Assembly: GCA_016271365.2 (NCBI GenBank)
Contig: CM057453.1
Coordinates: forward strand, 503,043,001 to 503,107,000
Direction of reading: 5' to 3'
From: Neoceratodus forsteri
Taxonomy: Eukaryota > Chordata > Ceratodontiformes > Ceratodontidae
DNA length: 64,000 bases
The notes under the pieces are model-generated. The model searched no databases. It was not told the origin of the DNA and was given only the letters and a program-made list of their open reading frames with translations. Numbering within the stretch: the first letter of the stretch is position 1; the number at the start of each line of letters is the position of its first letter. The position numbers were made by a program, and so were the translations under genes. Shown here piece by piece: positions 42,020 to 52,700 of this stretch.

Positions 42020-42860
42020 TTATCCATAGGAGCAGATCTCAGTGCATAGTTTTCCGATGTGGGCTTTAAAGGTACTGAGACTGACCAGGAAGTTATGTTT
42101 CAAGCAGGACTGCAGTGAGTTCCATGCTGCAGGAATAGCACGGCTGATTGATGGTTTTCCAAACTGCATGGCATATCTTGGGGTGTCCAGCAGAATGTAG
42201 TTATTTTTCCTTAGGGAGTGACTGCTACTGGACATGCAGAACGGTTCAGTGATGTAGCATGGTAGTTCATTTAGTAGCACCTTGTATGCCCATGTGTACA
42301 GGTTTATTGATCTCCTAGTAGCCAAAGAGGGCCGGCCAGCTAATGCATACAGTACGCAGTGATGGGTCCTGAGTGCTGAGTCTGTAATGAACCTGAGTAC
42401 CTCATGGTAGAACACGTCCAGTTTGGATAGACAAATAGCAGAACAGAGGCTGTGAATTAGGTCTGCGTAATCCAGAAGAGCTAGAACGGTAACTTGGACC
42501 CATCATTTCTAGGCATCAGATGGAAAAGAGTGATTGTTCCTTTAATAGAAGTCAAGTCTGACTTGCAGCTTTTTGCATAGGCTCTCACTATGGGCGGAGA
42601 AGGTCAGTCTGTTATTGAGCCAAACACCTAGGTATTTGTATCTGTCTACTACCTCGAGGGTATCTCCCAATAGTGTAGTGATGGGTGGGGCTGAGGTACC
42701 GAGTTTGGAAGTATTGTTTGAGAAGAACATAACCTGGATCTTAATAGCATTTTGAAGCAATTTAGAGTGAGAAATATTTGCCTGTTTATTGAACAAAAGG
42801 TGAAAGAATCAGGCCCGGACACACTGATACTCGGGCTGAACATTCTACAAGGATACGAAC
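42020..42860 (-). pseudogene. Rex1-like reverse transcriptase, C-terminal part
   Basis: The minus strand reads NKQANISHSKLLQNAIKIQV, then VVDRYKYLGVWLNNRLTFSA (the 'YLG' motif after the catalytic box). At 42020-42415 it reads LRTHHCVLYALAGRPSLATR, NELPCYITEPF and SISRAIPAAWNSLQ, the terminal domain of this LINE group. Its upstream neighbour is 3.9 kb away, beyond an L2. Confidence 0.75.
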
Positions 42861-45800
42861 TCTCCCGGACTGTCTAACCCGGTAATCCTCTTTAAGATCT
42901 GTAGTAGTTGGCTTTTTGAACAAAATCAAGGAAATAAATCAATCAATTTCAGTTGCTGTGGGGCAATACTACAATTTGTTCCCGGACTTTGTGGAGTGTG
43001 AGTCTTGAAAGTACTGGAATTAACATTTGTTAGTCCTGGGAGGTGAGAACTCCTAGGCCTGGCTGCTAAGATTCTGTTAGTTTATAAATAACCGATTGCC
43101 TGAGCTTTGTGGAGTGAGAGTCCTTCAAAGACTAGACATGGACATTTATTAGCCCAAGGAGGTGGGAGCTCCAGGGGCTATTTTTTTCCAAGGATTATTC
43201 TTGTTCTGGGTTCCATCCAAACGTATTTCAATCAAATTCAAAGTTTGACTGTGTCGAACCATACTTGATTTTAATAAGCTTTTTTCAGAGGAAGGCTGAT
43301 ATTTTTTTATGATTTATAATTAGCTGTGGGGAAGGGGGATTTTGGCGAAGACTGTTATTTATTGAACTGATTGTACTGTGTGGGTGATTTTGGGTGTGGG
43401 AGTGAATACATTTTGTGGGGAGTGTGTGGGTGTATGATTGTGTATTGTGTCATTACTGCCAATTTAGTAATCTAGTGGGGATGTGCTGGCTGAGGACATC
43501 AGAGGTCAGGCACTACTCTCCTGCCAGGCTCGGGGATCTTTGTCCTTTTGACTGTCCCCTCTAATACCAGAAGTGTACAGATGATGTAGGGCACTTGGGA
43601 TAGCGAGAGACGAGGATCATCTGGGCCTGGTGGGGTTGTGGAGTGGGGTGGGTGGATTGGGGTGGTGAGGGGAGAGACGCCCTGGGGCGAAATGGGTCCA
43701 GGAAGGGGGTCTTCCTTGCCTGCTTCCCATACCCAAGGGCTCTACATTCTGTGGGCAAGGCACTGGGTCTACCTTGTCTACCTATCCTTCTCAGGCGGTG
43801 TTGTTCAATGCCAGATCTATAAACAACAAGATAGCGATAATTACTGATCTTGTTGGAACAACTGATCTGGCTTGCATCACTGAGACCCGGCTGGATGAGA
43901 ATGCTGGCTCATTATTGGAATCAGCAGTTCCAGCCGGTTACTTAGTGATGCACTGCCCGAGAAAGGATCGTAGGGACGGGGGAGCTGCAATTTGTTTTAA
44001 GTCGAGCCTGGACCTTATAGCCATCCCAGTGGGTGAGACCAGATCCTTTGAATGTATTGTGGTTGCAGGTGTAGGTTGCAGGATCCTTCTCATCTGTTGT
44101 CCACCTGGTGATGGGAAGGAATTCCTGCAGGAGGTCGCAGACTTCATCATCGACCACCTGGGTCGATGATGAACTCTCGCAATTTGGACAAGACTTCCTC
44201 CAACTTATGAGGTTGTTGGGTCTTACACAGGTGGTTACCTCTGCAACTCATATTCACAGTCATTCACTGGACCTGATCTTCCTATTTGGGATGGAGATCT
44301 TTGACCTGAGTGGGGAACCAGTTAGTTGGTCGGATCATCATACTATAGGGTTTGGGTTCATGGCACCCTCCAGTAGACCTGCCACTGCGGAGATGGTCGG
44401 GTACCGCCCTTTAAGGGGTTTGACCCCAGATGACCTTATGGAGGTACTGGACCTATCAGGTTTGACGAGTGTATGTGAGAAGCCGGAGGAACTGGTACTA
44501 GCCTATAATAGGGCAGGAACTGGAGCCCTCCACTCCATCGCTCTTTTCTGTGTTTGCCCCCTCTGCCTTCGCCAGAAGTCGCTATGGTTCGATGGGACTT
44601 TAAAGGAGATGAGGGGGTTGAAGGTTGGAGCGGTGTTGGAGGAAATCCGGCCTGGCAGATGACAGACTTAGATTGATGGCTCATTATAAAGACAGTCAAT
44701 CAGCAGTCTCCTGTAAGAAGGCAGAGTTCCTATCCAAGGAGATTGCTACAGCAAGGAATTGACCAGCTCAGCTCTTCAGAACTGTTGACAGGCTGTGCAG
44801 TCCAATCTGCCTTCAGTCTTGGGGAGCCTTTTCACAGGTTAGATGGGATGAGTTTGCTAAATTCTTTGCTGATAAGATTGCCATTATCAGGTCAGAGATC
44901 CATTCAGCACCCTCTAAGGGCCTTGCAGGGATGGGCAACAGGTTGCTAGCACCCGGCCTGTCTGGTCTGACTTCGAACAGTTGGCGATTGTAGAAATTGT
45001 GCAGGACATCCAGGGATTGCATCCCACCTACTGTAGCTTGGATCCGGGCCCAGCACACCTCCTTGTGGGATGTGTTGAAGTCATTGGCCCTGTCCTTGCT
45101 AGGATAGTCCAGTGTTCATTAGAGACAGTTTTTTTTTTTCAGATCCCCTGAAAGAGGCAGTAGTAGTACCGCTCCTGAAGAAACCTTCTTTGGACCCAGA
45201 CTGCCTAGCTAACTACGGACCTGTCTCTACCTGCCTTTTGTAGGCAAGGTTATTGAGAAGGTGGTGGTCACACAGTTGGATGACCATTTAACAACACATG
45301 ATGTCTATTATCCTCTCCAATCTGGTTTCAGGAAGAGGCATACTAGACCGCCCTTGTTTGGGTGCTGAATGATCTCCTGACGGCGAGGGATCAGAGGAGT
45401 CATTCCATCTTAGTTCTCAATCTCTCAGTGGCATTTGACACTGTGGACCATGGGTTGTTGATGGAACACTTCTGGATTTCCTGCGGACTGTCTGGCACAG
45501 TCCTCAGTTGGTTTAGATTGTTCCTCACTTGGAGGACACAGAGAGTAGCGTCCAGGATTTATTCATCGACACCTCTCCTCCTGTCATGTGGGGTTCTGCA
45601 GGGCTCCATCTTATCTCCCATTTTGTTCGTAATGTACATGCTGCTGTTGGGAGATATTATAAGGTGGTATGGACTGAGTTTTCACTGTTATGCAGATGAT
45701 ACTCCACTCTACATGTCCTTTGTGCCTGAACAGGATGATGTCGTCTCGGTTTTTAACAGCTGTCTTTCCGAAATCCAGGGTTGGATGAGTGTCAGCTGGT

Positions 45801-46690
45801 TGAGGTTAAACCCAGACAAAACTGAGATGTAGGTTGTAGAGCCTGGTCAGCAAGGCTTAGGGTTGTAGGCTAGTCATCTGTCTGGGCTCTGGCTCTGAGA
45901 TGCCCAACTGCTGACCTCAAATCAGGTGTGAAATCTGGGCATTGTGTTTGACAGCGGCCTGACGCTAACATTTCGGGTGTCCGCCATTGTAAACACCTCG
46001 TTTTACCATCTGAGAAACATCGCTCGAATCAAGCGCCTAATTCCAGCAGGCGATATGCCAATTGTGGTTCACGCCTTTGTGACCTTGCGCCTTGATTATT
46101 GCAATGCCCTGTACCTAGGGTTACTTGTGGTTGATATTTGCTGATTGCAGCTAGTGCAGAATGCGGTGGCTAGGCTGTTGTCTGGCTTTCCAAGATCTTG
46201 CCATATCACGCCTGTGCCTTGCTATCTGCACTGGCTGCTGGTACATTGGTGAATCACCTTCAAGGTCAGACTACTGACCTATAAGGCCCTACATGGACAG
46301 GGACCCGGTTTCTTGCAAGATTTTCAGTGCCTCTACCACCCACTCCACTCTGCCAACGAGAGATTGCTAGAGGTTCCCAGGGTCCGTTTAAAGACTTCTG
46401 GCGCATGTACTTTTGCAGCCCTGACCCTGTAGAATACTCTACCTTGTCAGATTAGAGTGTGCCAGACCACTAACAGTTTTAAATCTGAACTGAAAACTTA
46501 TGTATTCAGCCAGGCATTCCCTAAGGAGAATCAAATTTAGGTACACTGTATTATAAATTTTTATCTGTAGCAGTCAAGACTAGATGTATTATATCGTAAT
46601 TTTATATGAGTGGTTCGGAATTTAGTTTTTATGTTGTAAAGCGCTCTGATCTATTGGAAGAGCATTGATAAATAAATGATGATTGATTGA
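42800..46690 (+). mobile_element. full-length-like L2 LINE
   Basis: A 5' region of about 970 bp without coding sequence leads to an endonuclease (SQAVLFNARSINNKIAIITD, LACITETRLDENA, at 43774-44170; SWSDHHTIGF in another frame near 44330), then reverse transcriptase (LNDLLTARDQRSHSILVLNL, CGVLQGSILSPILF and FHCYADDTPLYMSF with intact YADD, 45362-45832). The thumb is at 45944-46140; the 3' end GTAAAGCGCTCTGATC and ATTGATTGATT lies at 46635-46690. Stops at several points show it is dead. It lies inside a minus-strand Rex1-like reverse transcriptase. Confidence 0.8.
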
Positions 46691-47238
46691 TTATTTAAGG
46701 CAGTTTGAAGGTCAGAGCAGGCAGCTTCAGTAGTAGTCCTAGATATGTACAGAACAGTATCGTCTGCATGAAAGTACAAATTAGTTTCACCAGTGTTTGC
46801 CCCCAAGTCGTTGATGTACAACATGAAAAGTAATGGGCCAAGGATGGATCCATGAGGGACACCCCTAAGGAGGGAAGTACAGGAAGAGTAATGACCTTTT
46901 GCTTTGACTTGTAGCCACCTAGTTAAGTAGTTAGAAAAAACAGCATAGGGGAATTGAGCTAGTTCCTGTATTGTACAGCTTTTGAATTAGGATGTTATGA
47001 TCAGCAGTTTCAAAGGTCTGAATTAGGTCGAGGAAAATAGCTCCCATAACTTGTTTGTTGTCAGTGGCCCCTAACCAGTCATTAGTGACTTTAACCAGGG
47101 TAGCAATAGTACTGTTCTTTGGTCTGAAACCAGATTGAAGATGTGTTTGGATATCTGAGTGCTCCAGGAAAACTGTCAGTTGGACATTGGCTAATTTTTC
47201 CAGGAGTGTAGTCAAAATAGGGAGGATGGAAATAGCCT
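46690..47238 (-). pseudogene. Rex1-like reverse transcriptase, middle part
   Basis: The minus strand reads LQAISILPILTTLLEKLANV, HLQSGFRPKNSTIATLVKVT, MGAIFLDLIQTFETADHNIL (the 'FLDLSKAFDTVDH' motif, altered) and, near 46758-46790, [11 protein letters not shown] with catalytic HADD in place of YADD. GACNLNNY at 48193 continues directly into this part once the insert at 47246-48185 is removed. Confidence 0.75.
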
Positions 47239-47245
47239 GTAATTA

Positions 47246-48185
47246 AACAAACACAAAAAAATGGTGCTCCACGGCAATGTGGTGGGTGTAGTAGACATCT
47301 GCAAAGATGAGAACACGACGTGCACACAGGGCAGACACAGAAACTGTGAGAAGTTCCAAATAAATAGTGGAGTCAAAGCTGTACACAGCCAAGACATTTA
47401 TCATCCTATAGTAAAAAGCGTGGCAACTGCTCCCTAATGCTTTGACTTGTAATGGGTCTTCTTCAGGGAGAGTGGCCAATAGTACATAAATTCAGTGTAA
47501 TTTATACACCTTAATTAAAGGTACATGTACAATTATTGCATAGCCACTTAAAATGCCAAATGCAGAAACGGTGAAACAGTGCAAACAATAAATTATTGAT
47601 ATGTAGAGCATAAATAGATTAGAAAAAATACCATAGAAAAATTTCCACATGTAAACATTGCATAAGCTGGTCATAAAGAGTGCAGGGAATTTCTGATAAA
47701 TACCAAATTCTATGACTGAAATGTTAAAGGTGGAACTGCAGAGACTGAAGAAGATGCAAATACAGTATAAATAGTCAGTGGCAAGAATATTGTGAATGTG
47801 CACAAAAATTGAGCACTATACCTGTTAAAGTAATTGGAGGGTTGAAAATAAACTCAAAGAACTTCATAAAAATCGTGAGAGTAGGAGATGCATTCCTACC
47901 TGATGTGGAGAGAGCTTTCAGTAAGAAATACAAGTCTTGATGATTGTCACAGAGAGAAAAAAAAGGTGGGAGGGAAGTGAAAAAAGCATGGAAAAATAAT
48001 GAAGTATGAAGGTGATGCCTATCACCAAAAGCAGAGCAGCCACAAAAATAAAAGTTACTCTCCTGCCTATTGCAGAAGGTGCTTTCTGTGGGAATTGTAA
48101 ACCAAAATGGCAGTTCTAAGTAGTGGTCAAGTACTCCGCTATTTATTTGGAACTTTTCACAGATTCTGTGTTTGCCCTGTATGCA
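47246..48185 (-). mobile_element. 940-bp inverted-repeat relic, probably Penelope-like
   Basis: A precise insertion in a LINE reverse transcriptase, with GTAATTA on both sides (47239-47245 and 48186-48192). The minus strand contains CCTGAAGAAGACCCATTAC and AAGTCAAAGC (about 47442-47472), the pseudo-LTR style of Penelope-like elements. A segment of about 55 bp near the left (47321-47376) is repeated inverted at the right end (48133-48185). Such partial inverted LTRs are common in Penelope-like copies. There is no GIY-YIG or reverse transcriptase frame, so a non-autonomous DNA element remains possible. Confidence 0.45.
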
Positions 48186-48192
48186 GTAATTA

Positions 48193-49100
48193 TTAAGATT
48201 ACAAGCACCTCTGGGTTTGAAGAGGGGCATAGTGTGCTCTGTTTTACAAAGCAGGAGGATGTCACAACTGTAGAACGACAAGTTAAAAAGATGGATCATG
48301 GGTGCCATGAGTTGTCGGAAGCCATTTCTAAGAAAAAAGGGTCTAGTCCATCAGCACCAGCACTTCTTTGGGTCTCTAACCGCAATAGGAGTTGCTCCAC
48401 CTCCTTAAAAGACATGGGCTGAAAGGTAAATGAGTTAGCCAAGTGACTGTGTGATTCTACAGTATCCAGAGGAGGGATCGGGCAAGTTGCAGCTGGAGAC
48501 TTATCGAAAACCAGACCAGCAGACACAAAATGGGAATTTGTTTCTTTCAAAATGACTTGCTTATCAGATATCAATTTCCTATCTACTAGGAGTTTATGTT
48601 TCAAGGAGGAGGCAGAAGAAGTACCTTTGACTGAGTTGTCAGTTTTCCAAAATTTGGCTACACCATTTTTGGCTTAACCCAGGGAATTTAAGTAGTAATT
48701 GGCCTTGGTGGCCCTGCTTAGTTCCCTACAAGAGATTCTGATCTGCCTGAAAATGGACCAGTCCATATCAGATTTCTTACACCTGGCAGTAGGACAGAAC
48801 AGGTCCCTTTTTCCTTTGAGCCTCTTTTAACCCTGTACTGAACTATGGGCAAGATATCCTTTTAAATCTGTGTTTTACCATGGGTAGGTGTTTACTGATG
48901 ACCTCCAAGAGCAAACTATTAAAAATTGCTAATTCCTCATAGAGTGTTGGGGCAGAGTAGAATTGCTGCCAGTCTACAGAGGCCAAATCATTTAGATAAT
49001 TCACAATGCAAAATTTAGTAAAGAGTCTTTTTGGAATGAATGTGGGTTGGAGGAACTTGAATGTTTGACCCACTAGAGCAGATAACCACATTGTGGTTGC
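48193..49100 (-). pseudogene. Rex1-like linker and start of reverse transcriptase
   Basis: Minus-strand pieces: 48843-49091 (post-endonuclease linker) and 48296-48604 (LLVDRKLISDKQVILKETNS, then MSFKEVEQLLLRLETQRSAG and ADGLDPFFLEMASDN, the 'GxDxIP...K' block). Near 48200-48300 it continues as IHLFNLSFYSCDILLLCKTE, PLFKPRGACNLNNY in another frame. Confidence 0.7.
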
Positions 49101-49215
49101 TGATATTGTTGTGAAAAACAGGTGAATGGCTAAATTTATGAGGCCTATCAGTTAGAATTAGGTCCATTAAGAAGGCCTTTGCCAGAGTCACTGGGATTAG
49201 GCCTCATTGGTTTAG

Positions 49216-49754
49216 TTAGTAGGCTGAACAAAGCCAAAGTTCATCCCACAACTTTTTCAGATCAGTAGACTTGTGGGCGAGCCAGTTGATATTTAGGTCT
49301 CCAGTTATTAAGCGTTCAATTGGGTAGGAGCTTACAATGCTACTGGTGTGCTGCAGGAACTCTGAACTGCCTTCAGGTGGCCTATAACATCTAGTCACGG
49401 TGATGGGTTTATTATAGGACAGGGACATCTTGACAACCAGACATTCAGTCATTTGCTGCAGAGAGGGAACTAATTGTGTCCGACATAAACCTTGTGTACA
49501 TGAAGGGCCATGCTGCCTCCCCTGGAGAGTCTGTCCAGACTATGTAAATTAAAGGAGGGAATGGCCATTTTGTGTGAAAGCACAGATCCATTTAGCCAGG
49601 TTTCAGTGAGTAGAAATATATCTGGCTTAGTATGCAGGTTTTTTTTTGCCAAACTGCGTATTTTTAAAAAAAAACAACAGATATAGAACCTATCTCCCCT
49701 GCTGCACCCCAGGTCCCTGGTTTTTGTTTGTAGCAGAGTTTGACATTTTTGCAT
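49216..49754 (-). pseudogene. Rex1-like endonuclease
   Basis: The minus strand reads LRIRSLAKKNLH-like and PDIFLLTETWLNGSV (with the 'TETW' Glu), FNLHSLDRLSRGGSMALHV (49470-49754), then VTRCYRPPEGSSEFLQH and IERLITGDLNINWLAH ('GDLN' block, 49216-49452). This is the target-DNA-nicking domain. Several frame changes. Confidence 0.75.
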
Positions 49755-50097
49755 ACCTTTATATTATCTTTTTTAACTTTATACTGCTCCTCTGCAACTT
49801 CAGGTTTTGAAGAGTTCCCACAGCCTTCTCGAGGCTGCTGCATGAATCCCTCACTCGCTTTATGCTTTTATGCCCTGCTGACCAGTGGAGGAGTCTGCAG
49901 GGCATATTGCTATAAACTGAGTGAGGATACTAGGATCAAAAGGTGGCATGAGATACCCTTCAAACCAGACGCTGCGGAGGAGTGGTATAAAGTTTTTTAA
50001 AAAAAAGATATTTAAAAACATTCAAACTCTGCTTAAAACGCAGATCAGGGACTTGGAATGCAGCAGGGGAAGTAGGGGCTGTAGCCCTTGTTTTCCT

Positions 50098-50586
50098 TTA
50101 AGGACATAACCTTTGGTACTTTAAGTGAAGCAAATTCTGTAGGGGATAGCACTGGAAGGGTGGGCCTAGATTGACCTCCATGTTACCAGAACACGTTAGC
50201 AGGATTAGAATCGTATGCTTACACATGTGGAGACTGACATTAAATTTCTTGTTTATAATGTTAGAGTTGAGCTTAATACCAGTGACGGTGAAGGGTAGAA
50301 GGCACAATAGCAGTGAGTTTAAGGTGAGATCTATGGTATCAGGCTCCAGCGAGAACCAGGCACCCCTGAAAGTTTCTGACAGTTCAGTAATGGGGAAGTA
50401 TGGGAGGCCCTGCCACAGAAAAGAGATATACTCAAACAACAGAAGAGGGTCAGTACCCCTAGTTAGTGCCCGTGTTATGACAAATATTACACCAGATGGG
50501 AGGAGGGCAAAAAATGCTGTTGATGCAAAACAAGGACCTGAATTACGGCACGAAAGGGTGTGGCCAGTTTGGCCAGCTACGTCCAA
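50098..50586 (-). pseudogene. Rex1-like LINE N-terminal frame with decayed 2A-like motif
   Basis: A 162-residue minus-strand frame. Its middle part reads ILILLTCSGNMEVNLGPP (50158-50211), which lines up with the 2A consensus D(V/I)ExNPGP preceded by a hydrophobic LLL..SG stretch; D is N and P is L here. 2A-like sequences at the N-terminus are known from several CR1/Rex1-group LINEs, where they cause ribosome skipping. The copy is decayed, so skipping would not be expected now. The endonuclease begins downstream at 49754. Confidence 0.6.
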
Positions 50587-50639
50587 AAAACAAGGGGATT
50601 TAATTCAGCGGCAGACCAATGCCAGTTATATCTAATTTA

Positions 50640-51960
50640 GTGAGACACACCTATGTGCTGTGATTAGCAATGCAGCAGTAATTATGATTACACTGTAACC
50701 CTTGATTACATAATGTGATCATATTTAACGCTTAATAGTATAGCTGAGTGACTTATCTAGGAAGGGGTGCAACATTCAAGAATTGTTGTTTCAAACACTA
50801 CCAAAACAGGCTATACAGTTACAAGCTAGTAAGGGAAGCAATGGCTCAACTAACTAGTGAACTTGTAAGATAGGTGAATGGCGCAAGCACAAATTAAATA
50901 CAGCCAGGAAGCACTGCCTCACCTAAAAATAGCTTTGCTTGTATTAAACTAATGCCCACCCAGATAGGGTATTTCTAGGGATAAGCAAAGACAGTGCAGT
51001 TTTTATTGTTCACAGAGCAATGCAGTGTTACTACAGCTACAAACAAGTGAGAGAGGCACAGATTCAGCTAGGGTGCTTGTGGGAGGTGGTTAAACGGTGC
51101 AGGTAGGGTTCAGAAACAGCTAGGGAGCACAGCCTCACTTAACCCTTAAACAGCAACACTTGCAGTAAAAGTAACACCCACCCAGATATGGATTTCTAGG
51201 AAAAGGGCAGAAACAGTACAATTTCAGGTGGAAACAGAAAGAGCAATTCACCCCGCAGGAAGATGAGGACAGTTGACAGAACAGTGGCACAAGTGCAGTT
51301 TAAAAATAACTAGGCAACATAGGTGGGTACAGAATTGTAAGCAACGATATATATACTACTGTGCGGGATAACACGAAGTCCATAGCTAGTTCTGGTGCAG
51401 GTACGTGTACTAGCAGAGGTATGTCAAGTTTGTAGCTTACCAGTTGTTGTTTTCAATGAGACTGTTACCTCCAGCTACTGGCAGCCTCCCCTGGCTGACT
51501 CCTTGCAGACTCCTATCGATGTCCATTGCATTCGGTCTTTAGTGCAGAGGGCCACGTAATAGTTGCAGCCTAAAGAAGAAAGAAGCTGGCTCCCAATTAG
51601 AGTGTGAGGAGGAGGTGCGACTCCTTCTTGGGCTCCTGATAGTAGGCAAATCAGCTGGCTGAGGCCATCGCTTGGGGGTGGGCAGGATGGGCTTGTAGCT
51701 AGCCCTCATGATCCCCTTGTGGAACTCCTGACGGTGTCTTCATGTTTGGGACGAGGAGCAGAGTCTCTAATTCAGATTTCCCAGGCTGTAGAAACTCTGC
51801 CCAAGTCTCGACAGTGCTGGCTCCCAGTTGGTCAGAGTGCGACGGAGAGGTGTGGCTTCTGCTTGGACTTCTGATGGCAGGCAAATCAGCTGGCTAAGGT
51901 GATCGGCAGAGTGAACTTGTAGCTAACCCTCATGACCTCTGTGTGGAACTCCCTTATCAC
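50640..51960 (-). repeat. tandem units of about 220-230 bp in the LINE 5' UTR
   Basis: CCCACCCAGATA recurs at 50955 and 51177 (222 bp apart) within longer similar segments that include 'agcactgcctcac'. CTGGCTCCCA recurs at 51586 and 51817 (231 bp apart), with AAATCAGCTGGCT and CTTGTAGCTA inside both copies. They lie just upstream, in the LINE's sense, of the 2A-bearing frame. Tandem 5' UTR monomers act as promoters in some LINEs; that role is inferred here. Confidence 0.5.
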
Positions 51961-52000
51961 CATAATGCACACTTTGTCATGTCTTATTGTTCACATAACG

Positions 52001-52300
52001 CATGTTCTAATAAATTTTCATTTAATTTGTATATTCTTTCTATTAAACTATGTTTCTAGCTGTGTTTTTTTGATTTTTCTCGAAGATTCTGTTGCTTATA
52101 CAAAGAAACATAAGCTAATTTGGTTATTTCTTAAAGAGGTATTGGCAACCGCACACAGGCCGGTTTTGGATGTTATAAACAAAAGGGGGTTGATAACATC
52201 CTAAACACAGATTTTTGAGTCAACAGGGTCCATTTTTTAAATGTAAGCACTGACACAGTGTACTATATTGGTGTAGTAACATCAAAAAGTATTTAAAATT
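52001..52300. other. unassigned intronic sequence
   Basis: AT-rich, between the LINE 5' UTR and a pair of LINE tails. Nothing recognised. Confidence 0.4.
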
Positions 52301-52700
52301 TGGTAATGCATAGGCACACTGAGCAAGGGCTCATTTCCAGGTGTGACCTGGGGAAAATTAGGCACTCCATTTCCTTTATCTCGTCTCCCTTCTCCCAACT
52401 ATTTTTTTCTTGGCCGTTGTGTTCTCCTTATCCCCATGCCTTACCTGCATGAGTAGTTCCCCCTGCTGTCATGAGTCAGTCTTGCCTACTTCATGTGTCT
52501 GTTATACTGATTTGCCTTCAGTATTTATGATTATGCTTCTTTGATTATACAGTACTGTATTGCTGTATATTACTTCTATTTTATGTTATGTAAAATTGTT
52601 ATTACTGTTTAGTTTTTTTTTCCACCTCTTGATTTATCTCCACTTCCCCTTGCCCCAAGATGCATCTGGAAATGAGCTGTTAGCAGCTCAGTATGTCTTT
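52300..52700. mobile_element. two outward-facing LINE 3' tails
   Basis: On the minus strand the left end reads GGAAATGAGCCCTTGCTCAG (around 52321-52332). On the plus strand the right end reads GGAAATGAGCTGTTAGCAGC then TCAG (52674-52689). Both are the hairpin tail found on the window's Rex1-like LINEs. Between them is a pyrimidine-rich UTR that belongs to the plus-strand tail. Either a 5' inversion during insertion or two independent insertions would explain it. Confidence 0.5.

Larger units (their letters stand above)
41700..52000 (-). mobile_element. Rex1-like LINE, near full length, with two insertions
   Basis: Read right to left: 5' UTR with tandem units (about 52000-50640), N-terminal frame with a 2A-like motif (50098-50586), endonuclease (49754-49216), linker (49091-48843), reverse transcriptase start (48604-48193), [insert 47246-48185], middle of the reverse transcriptase (47238-46690), [L2 insert about 42800-46690], end of the reverse transcriptase (42860-42020), then a 3' UTR with hairpin GAGCTTGCTC (41745-41754) and AT-rich tail. 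Without the inserts it is about 5.5 kb. It has many stops and frameshifts. Confidence 0.8.

Noticed and set aside
50171..50635. 154-residue plus-strand frame
   Set aside because: Antisense to the minus-strand frame that carries the 2A-like motif; no independent support.
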